64,000 nucleotides of DNA, from positions 64,559,554 through 64,623,553 of the forward strand of contig OX485803.1 of NCBI GenBank assembly GCA_950295325.1, read 5' to 3'. The translations under genes were made by a program, and so were the position numbers. Below the pieces are notes generated by a model, which worked only from the letters and a program-made list of their open reading frames with translations, did no database searches and was not told the DNA's origin. Positions 57,264 through 64,000 of this stretch are shown here, piece after piece. Each line of letters starts with the position of its first letter. Position 1 is the first letter of the stretch. The DNA comes from Polytrichum commune (Eukaryota > Streptophyta > Polytrichopsida > Polytrichales > Polytrichaceae).

Positions 57264-57700
57264 TTCATTCACTCACATGGTTCCATACATGATATTGTAG
57301 TGCACCCCCTAGGGAGATTCACCTTAAGGGTTTTCCCAACTATGAATGTAAAATTGTATTCAAAGCAACCATCAACACCACTCCAACACGAAATCATTGA
57401 TGTTGAGCGCACCACAAATCATAGGCTTGCCCTTGAGTTGGACATGTGATCAACTATCCCAATCCCTAGAGATAACAAGCAATACAACTTTTGCTCTTCC
57501 AATGTAGTGGAAAACGAGGCCTATTTTATGTTGGAGTGTCCCTTCTACACTTCTAGTGAAGACATGGTTCCTTCCCTATAGCAAAATAGAGTGCTGGCAG
57601 TCTCGAGTTTTTCTTCCAATCTGACCATCAAGTTGATATTAACCTCTATCTCACGAATGCCATTGCACTCTGTTATCTCATGGGAATTAGCCTCTTTGTC

Positions 57701-58084
57701 ACCGTATTAATGTACTTCTAGTCACTTAAGCCTCTAAGCTTCATCCCCTCTAAAATGAATTTCATTTCATTTTCTTTCAATTGAACCACAATACACTGCT
57801 ATGATAATCAATGTCAAGTACACTATTAACGAATGGTCTAAATCATATATGTAGAGGCCTAGTATTGTCATGGTCACATCCGCTAATTGTCAACATAGGA
57901 ATATTTTTGAAATGCATAACGATGTATGGTATGAACTTTAGTGTAACACATTGGAGCGCTTGAGGTGATATTTTTACGTTTTAGGTTGCAAGAGGTTGAC
58001 AATATTGAGAATATTAATACCAAAACATTAATACGCACACTAACACCAATTGTCACGAGGTTACACTGGTGGTGAAGTTGTTGG
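57701..58084. other. Intergenic, no feature recognised
   Basis: AT-rich DNA downstream of the LINE remnant. It may include LINE 3' untranslated sequence. Confidence 0.35.
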
Positions 58085-58260
58085 CCATTAGTGCAACCAA
58101 GTAATAGGGTAAGGACTAGATAATCAATCAGCTCATGAATAGAATCTTGATAGTACGGGTGATATCATGCCTACAAGGATGAAACGTTGTGACGAGTTCT
58201 CGTAACCCTTATGCTCTTGGACGAGCGATTGGAACATTATTACGCATGTAGCACTAAATG
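58085..58260. repeat. Diverged copy of the ~190-bp repeat at 15808-16200
   Basis: Shares AATAGAATCTTGA, GATATCATGCCTACAAGGATGAAAC, GAGTTCTCGTAACCCTTATGC and GAGCGATTGG with that array. Confidence 0.6.
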
Positions 58261-59010
58261 CCATAAGCATTGTAGACTAATTTGGGATCTCTTGTGCTAT
58301 TTCCTCGGGGGGGGGGGGATCAGTGTGTTAAAAAGTTAAGGATATAGGTGCGAACAACCACTATTTTTTAGGGGGGTATTACTTTCAATTTTTTTTTTCA
58401 CATGCTATCATTATGTAAATTTCTACTTTGGGTTAATAGAAAAATGGCTTGCATTACTTATAATTCCAAATTACGTATTATTCCATACCCTATAGTACTT
58501 TAAAGATGTCCAATGCCATTTTTGATACCCTATATTACTCTTAAGTCCATTTATAAATTTTTGCCCCCATGTTTTTAAAATACCCTATCATTTGTTCACA
58601 CGTATATTGCTACTCCAACCAATGACTACCCCCCCCCCCCCGAGGCTATTTCCAAAACCTATCTCCGCACTCAATGGTTTAAAATGCTTTATACATGGTC
58701 CCCACTCCCCATACTACCACCAACCCAGGTAGATGCAAACCCTACCTATATGGTGAAGGGGAGGCCATGTCACACAGTTGACAACGCAATGCGGCCGGTT
58801 TTAAACCGGAGTTGATAAGCCAAGGTACATATTAAAAAGAATTCCGACAAAGACACGGTTTTAAGGTTGGGTCCCTCTTTATTGTGGGTTAAAACCTTAT
58901 GTTTCCAACTCCAATCGGAAATGTGGATGAAAACCAACGTCTTTAAATTGAAGCATACCCAATAAAAAGAGTGAGGGGGAGGAACTGACTTTGAAACTGA
59001 GCTCCTCGAA
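58261..59010. other. Intergenic with long G and C runs; no gene
   Basis: G12 at 58307-58318 and C13 at 58629-58641. Otherwise no recognised feature. Confidence 0.45.
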
Positions 59011-59015
59011 GTTTA

Positions 59016-59507
59016 GGGCCACTTCACACACAAGACTGAGAGCCCGTGACCATTACACTTCAAGCACTCTCATTGGTGGAAAAGGTGGAGCTCGTCCAAG
59101 TTCACTTCACGCTACCCTTGAGGGACTAACGGAGTATGTGAATTCAAGCTGGAGGTAACGTCGGCGTGGGTTCCTACATGGCATCAAATGGATAATATTT
59201 CACGGTCACTTGGACTAGTCTCAAAAACCACTTCTTGGAGGTAGGCCTAACACAAAACCATGAGACCATGACACCCCCAATGCTTGCAACCATTGATCAT
59301 GTGTGAGGACCCGGCATGAAAAAAAAAAACTCATTGAAATAGCATTTGATGGAGGGCCCGGTCACATATGGCTTCACACCTACACTTGAGGATCGGTGAC
59401 CACACTTCATGATGCTGGAGGTGTGTTGGGACGGCCATTGGGCACTTGTCTTTTGGGCTCTCACAATGGCGTGGTCACGGCTCCTGGCTCGTGTGTGAAG
59501 TGGGCCC
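59016..59507 (+). mobile_element. PIF/Harbinger-like MITE family H4, 492 bp
   Basis: Starts GGGCCACTTCACACACAAG and ends GTGTGTGAAGTGGGCCC, with flanks TTA (59013-59015) and TCA (59508-59510). Nearly collinear with 51144-51647. Confidence 0.85.
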
Positions 59508-59775
59508 TCAGGCACATGGGAAGGCTGAAATTCTTTTATAATTCCGTCCGTTGGCTTTATCAAACCCCGGCTCAAAACCGGCCACGTTGCACAACCAATA
59601 CCCTACTATACCGACCTACTATCCTTGTCGGGTCCCGGCCATTGATTGGGCACGTGGGGATGTGTGTCCGTGCTAGGGTAAGTGAAATTGGGGACCCCCA
59701 AAGCTGCTCCTCATCCATTGGTGGGTATTTTGATGAGTCTCTTTCCGTTTAGTGAATGTGAACAACCCCCCCCCC

Positions 59776-60400
59776 CTCCTCCCCGGGCTAGACTACATGT
59801 GCCTAGGGGTGGGCCCCACCACAGGCACGCCTCCTTCACTGCCCGAATGAAGCCCATGCTCCCTGTCCGCAACGCCCGACTTCGAAAACCAAAATTGCCC
59901 TTCCATTCTTGGAGGCCGCTTGTCCATGTAACCCATATTGAGTGCACTTCATCTTCAATGTCCAGAATCCAATATGTATGTATGTTCACTTTCATTGAGG
60001 AGGTAAGCAACTGATTGGGAACTCGTTTTTGAAGTGAAACCGTCAATAAAGCACGTAATTCACTTGGAAGTCAAAAATGTTACAAAACCCTCGTTAGCAA
60101 CGAGGTTGTCATTTTTGTGACTTATCATTGAAAGGGTCTTTGTCATTCTAATTAAGTGTGATTTCTCAATGGAAGTGAACATATATGTGTGTGTATATAT
60201 ATATATTGGATTTTGGACCTTGAAGATGAGGTGCACTCAATATGGGTTATGTGGACACACGACCTCCAAGAATGCAAGGACAATTTCAGTTTTCAAAGTC
60301 GGGCGTAGTGGGCAAAGAGCATGACCTTCATTCGGGCAGTGAAGGAGGTGTGCATGGGGTGGGGCCCAACCTTGGGCACATGTGATCCAACTTGGGGCAA
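59776..60400. repeat. Long fold-back (inverted duplication), arms >200 bp
   Basis: 59786-59999 is complementary to about 60170-60395. Shared blocks are ACATGTGCC, GGGCCCCACC, CCTCCTTCACTGCCCGAATG, ACGCCCGACTT, CATTCTTGGAGG, ACCCATATTGAGTGCAC, CATCTTCAA and ATGTTCACTT. The spacer is also partly self-complementary, with a tip at about 60102-60104 (CCTCGTT/AACGAGG), so nearly the whole region can fold once. C-runs sit at both outer edges (59766-59776 and 60405-60419). No transposase; flanking duplication not found. Confidence 0.88.
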
Positions 60401-60404
60401 TCAC

Positions 60405-60600
60405 ACCCCCCCCCCCCCCAAAAAAAAGTCCATTGCATGGTGGGGGTCGGCGCTTGTCGAGTTGTGGGCATCATAATAAGTAACCGAAATTGGAAAGGGG
60501 GGGGGGGGGGTGGGTGTTAGGTGTCGTGTAATCCCACGTTGTAGGAAGGAAGTTGCTAGGATCGGACCCCCCCCCTTTTTCCTTTCAAGCAAGGGAGTGG
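60405..60600. repeat. Cluster of long C and G runs
   Basis: C15 at 60405-60419, G14 at 60497-60510 and a C-run near 60566-60575 within 200 bp. Confidence 0.85.
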
Positions 60601-60709
60601 TTCTCTTCCTTCCAATCAAGCAACCGGAGTTTCCGTCCGATTTGCTACATTTGGTGGTGGATGGACCCACGGGTGGTCCTTGAAAAGCAACATGCATTTC
60701 CCCCACGAG

Positions 60710-61396
60710 CTGGGCTGGTTTTTCACAAAGTTTTTGCCCGTCCACGTCCAAAAACCTTGAATTGAAAGGCAAAAAAATTGCAACCCGTCCCAAAACCGGT
60801 GATTTCTAAACCAACCCGTCCATGGAAAGGTTAAAGGAAAAACAACTTGTCCCAAAACCGGTTTGAAAATGAAAATACCAGTCCCACAAGAGGTATAAAT
60901 AAGTCTCTTACAATGTTGGTAAAAAATTAGAAAAAAAATAAAAAATAAAAAAATCGAAAGATGTCGACATGTGACTGGTTGCACTTGGAAACAATAGGAT
61001 CTTGACAAATTATGCTTTCAATGTTCATCAATTATTTGTCTTTTGCTGTCGATTCTCATCTTTCCAGTCCACTCCATTCTAAATTTTGTGGTGGATGAAT
61101 TAATGTATGCAGGTGAATCAAGCACTTCAAGATTGATATTTTGATTGGGTATTAGTGGTTTGATTGTATTATGCCTACATTCACATGTCATATATGACAT
61201 AATGTAACTGATATTTGTACCATTTTTTTGGGGAAAAAAATTATCAAAAAATATGTTATTTTTTGAACCCGTCCAAAGTGAATTTGACACGTCCAAAAAC
61301 CGGTTCATTTTCTAAGAACCCGTCCATTGGAATTGTCTTTTTTTTTTATGAACATGTCCCTCGACATGTTAGGGACCTTGTGAAAAATCACCACTG
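60710..61396. mobile_element. hAT MITE, family B short form, 687 bp
   Basis: Ends CTGGGCTGGTTTTTCAC and (complement) CAGTGGTGATTTTTCAC, with an exact 8-bp duplication CCCACGAG (60702-60709 and 61397-61404). Collinear with 30143-30832, including the same internal deletion junction. Confidence 0.94.
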
Positions 61397-61724
61397 CCCA
61401 CGAGGTTCGAGGTTGATGTTAAAGTAAGTAAGTTGGGACGCAATACTTGTGAAGAGTCCATTATAGAATTCTAGAAGGCATTTAGTATCACATGCCACTA
61501 AATACAATATGTAATTTATTGACCCTTGAGAGAGAGAGGGATTGTTTATTGTGTACGAGGCGTACCTCTCATCCATCCAACATAAATACACTACACGGCC
61601 AATTTACAATTGTTATTGAGAAAGAGGAATTAGAATAGGTGACACTAAATACTTTTTTTAAATATGGTATTTCGTTTTAGTTGCGTTTCTCATAGCTTAT
61701 GGGGAATTTGGGGCTAAGGTAGAG

Positions 61725-62085
61725 ATACCTAATTCCAATGTAGCAATGCTTTGGACATCTATATTTTGAGTGGTGAGTGGTATATGTGGTTGGGTGTGAA
61801 TCCAAGGGTAGACACCAGAAAATACATGTTCAAAAGGGATTGGACTACGCGTTTGAATTATGCTAGGGAGTTTATGTTTAATAGTCAACTTAATTGGTGG
61901 TGGAGGGGGGGGGGGGGGACAAATGATCACAAAACGAGCATGAGAATCTTCACTTTGATAATGAATAAGGTTTCCATTGGAGCTCCAAAAATTAGGAGGC
62001 AGAGGGCTATGGGTATGACTTGGATTTGCTAATCATCTCGTACTAATTGTGTGTTTGATATCCTATGAGAAGCAAGTGCATAGAG
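61725..62085 (+). repeat. Dispersed repeat family D1 (plus copy)
   Basis: Contains GTGGTTGGGTGTGAATC, GGGATTGGACTACG, AATAGTCAACTTAATTGG, an expanded G14 run (61905-61918), CTTCACTTTGATAATGAATAAG and GGATTTGCTAATCATCTCGTAC. Confidence 0.7.
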
Positions 62086-64000
62086 AAGAGTATCGGAATT
62101 AGAAACATCTACCTTAAGTATTAATGATGTGGCTTAAGTTGAGTGCACCATAGAGAGAGGGGATTATTGTAGTGTACCTCTCATTCATCCAACTTTAAAA
62201 ACAACACTCCCTATAGATTTTGTGGCCGTTTTAGCTCAAATGACTTGGAGTAGACTAATTTGAGGTTTTTGAAGCTAATTATAGCATCAAACTCACTAAA
62301 TAATAACACACGGGCTACATACTATTTCAAGGCTTTATATTGGATGAATGGGAGGTACACTTGTATGAGATAATTCCCTCTCTCCGAGTGCACGTAGTAT
62401 CATGAACCGGGAGTTAGGTACATATTCAAGTATGAAAGTTGCTTTGTTTGGATTTGTACATTCACTTCATGAAGGCGATCCATAACATTACACAACTCCT
62501 TGGTTGCGATATGTGATACCAAGTATCACATGAGCATTATTCTCCTCTATAATTCTCCTTTTATTAGAATTGTATATGTTAAGCCCTTGTAGACTAAACA
62601 ATTCCCAAGAAGAGAAAATTTCCTTCCTCTTCTTGGACATTATGAAGCACATCAGCCACTTAAGGCGTGTTTACACAACTCAAGTGGTTCAAGCCCCACT
62701 TTCAACCACAATAACAATTTCTGTCTTTTATTTTTTATCTACAAACACTTCGTTTTGTAGTCAAAGAGCGGATATGATCTCAACAAGCATCCCTCCTATT
62801 GGCACAACATTGAGTGGTCCGGAGTGGACATGAGCAATTTATGGATTCTAATGGAGAGTTTGTCTAAGAGTAAAGGCATCTTATATTTCCTCTCCCAACA
62901 ATAACCAAAAAAAAAAAGGCAGATTAAAACCAATGCGACGACTCCCAACTACACCTTGTATTGTAATTGGGTAAATAATAAGAGCAGTTGTGTTTGTGGT
63001 TGTGGTTGTGGTTGTCATCAACACACGTTTCTCTTCCATATACCTCCAAAATAAACCCAAAGAAATCAGACTACAACCATCAAACCACCAATACAATGGT
63101 TGTGTGTAACGCACCTTCGTAACAAAGGCACCTTAACTTCAACCCCAACTCCAATAGCAAAATAACCATAAATTAGGTCGAGGAAGAGCCACTTGCCCGC
63201 CTCAATCTCGAAAGGTGCCTAACCATTGTGGTCCTAAACACAATTATGAAGATGGAGACTATATTACGAGGAGCTTTACCTCCACATGGTCAATGAAATC
63301 CATAGTTATTGGAAGCCCACTTATTGATAGAAAAATGAGCATTTATACATATATTGGCCACGTTATCAAACCTCTTACTTTAGCAACACATTAGTAATCG
63401 GGGTCTTTGAAGTTCCGTTCCCCTATTGGTGGGGTCTTATAAGTCTTACACAAATGTATCCAATCTCATGATAAAACCATATGATTGCGTTCAATGCATG
63501 ACTCGCACATGCCAAGGGTTTGCCAACTCAAAATGGTGACCGAAGCACACTTTATAATATCCTTCTCTTTTTGTTTTCTCAAATTTTGAGGAAGTGCATT
63601 CATGTTGATGAACTTGACATGGCCGCTGACGATGACCAAAACTGTGAAGAGAATACAAACAAGTTTTACTTCGACCCTTAAGGTTCCAAGCCCTGTAAAA
63701 GGGTTGGTTTAAATGCATTTCACTCAATGTTGGTTGTGGAATTTTCATGGACAAGTTTTATGGTCAGAATGGGATCTCTCTGTACGATCTTAAAACATGG
63801 GAGATGAGATGTACGGAGGGAAAACATGAGCATGAATAGCCCTTGGTATTTTGAAGTTTTAATAGTTGAAGGAAGTGATGCACACTAAAATGACATGTTT
63901 TATCCCCCCAAAAAGACCTTTGACCAATCATATTCACTTAGGATATGAGCAGAACGCTTGTGTGTTCCACTAGATGGGAACAACTCAATAGTTGAGCATC
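62086..64000. other. Intergenic, no gene recognised
   Basis: Only short frames (for example 62570-62833, and 62881-63114 and 63491-63754 on the minus strand), none with a known motif. A (GTTGTG)n-like tract lies near 62990-63015. Confidence 0.4.

Larger units (their letters stand above)
55870..57700 (+). pseudogene. LINE (non-LTR retrotransposon) ORF2 3' remnant, frameshifted and interrupted
   Basis: At about 55931-55984 PIHLLKALALPTFTHGV matches the ALVLPTF.YG motif that follows the RT domain of LINEs. From 56021 comes TSYQTLLAKLGEFPMEL, matching the ELGR.P region, then SPKIIFDALKQAFLAKEWNS. At about 57410-57570 HRLALELDM, IPRDN and FCSSNVVENEAYFMLECPFY give the C-terminal C..C...E..(H)FLLECP.Y motif. 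Stops, frame changes and a G11 run (56008-56018) break it. The segment 56478-57263 is a later insertion. No catalytic RT motif remains. Confidence 0.7.

Noticed and set aside
59396-60046. Frames of 110-118 codons around the long fold-back
   Set aside because: They lie in MITE ends and the inverted repeat, on both strands, and contain homopolymer-derived runs of Pro or Gly.
1-64000. tRNA, rRNA or CRISPR features
   Set aside because: No cloverleaf-compatible A/B box pair, rRNA-like stretch or regularly spaced short repeat array was seen; the genome type makes CRISPR implausible.

Overview
The window looks like nuclear DNA of a land plant. Two intron-rich housekeeping genes with plant-type architecture are set in a large amount of transposon and repeat sequence. 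The evidence is (i) a 13-exon gene for the E1-beta subunit of mitochondrial branched-chain 2-oxoacid dehydrogenase; (ii) an 8-exon acid invertase of vacuolar type with the 9-nt mini-exon found in plant invertases; (iii) a chromodomain Ty3/gypsy element primed by initiator tRNA-Met; (iv) many hAT and PIF/Harbinger-like MITEs. I could not determine the species. The gene content would fit a non-flowering plant, but nothing here proves it.

Layout. 0.2-6.2 kb: BCKDHB-like gene (+). 7.6-11.5 kb: two members (-) of an unrecognised family of ~60-residue proteins beginning MWTIV, with a hAT element (8-bp TSD, transposase C-terminus still open) between them. 12.2-16.2 kb: tandem and dispersed repeats. 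16.6-19.9 kb: a MITE split by an internally deleted chromovirus-type LTR retrotransposon. 20.7-21.7 kb: a GC-rich ~180-nt fold-back followed by MWTIV member 3 (+). 22-31 kb: repeats, a 1.3-kb PIF/Harbinger-like element and a 690-bp hAT MITE. 31.7 and 35.2 kb: MWTIV members 4 and 5 (+); member 5 has lost the conserved tail. 36.4-39.9 kb: vacuolar-type invertase (-). 40-64 kb: almost wholly repetitive, with at least seven PIF/Harbinger-like MITEs, further hAT MITEs, a decayed LINE holding a nested insertion, and a fold-back of more than 600 bp at 59.8-60.4 kb.

The two housekeeping genes have no evident functional link: one breaks down branched-chain amino acids in mitochondria, the other hydrolyses sucrose in the vacuole. 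The most promising undescribed item is the MWTIV family: five dispersed copies in 28 kb, with the same start context, an invariant N-terminus and a conserved KDYE tail. Substitutions between copies fall mostly at third codon positions of that frame, which points to protein-level selection. The repeat history can be read directly: exact 8-bp TSDs, a MITE born by deletion between two TTCTAA repeats, and several insertions nested inside older elements.

All calls come from reading the sequence by eye. Family names rest on remembered motifs, and no searches were run.
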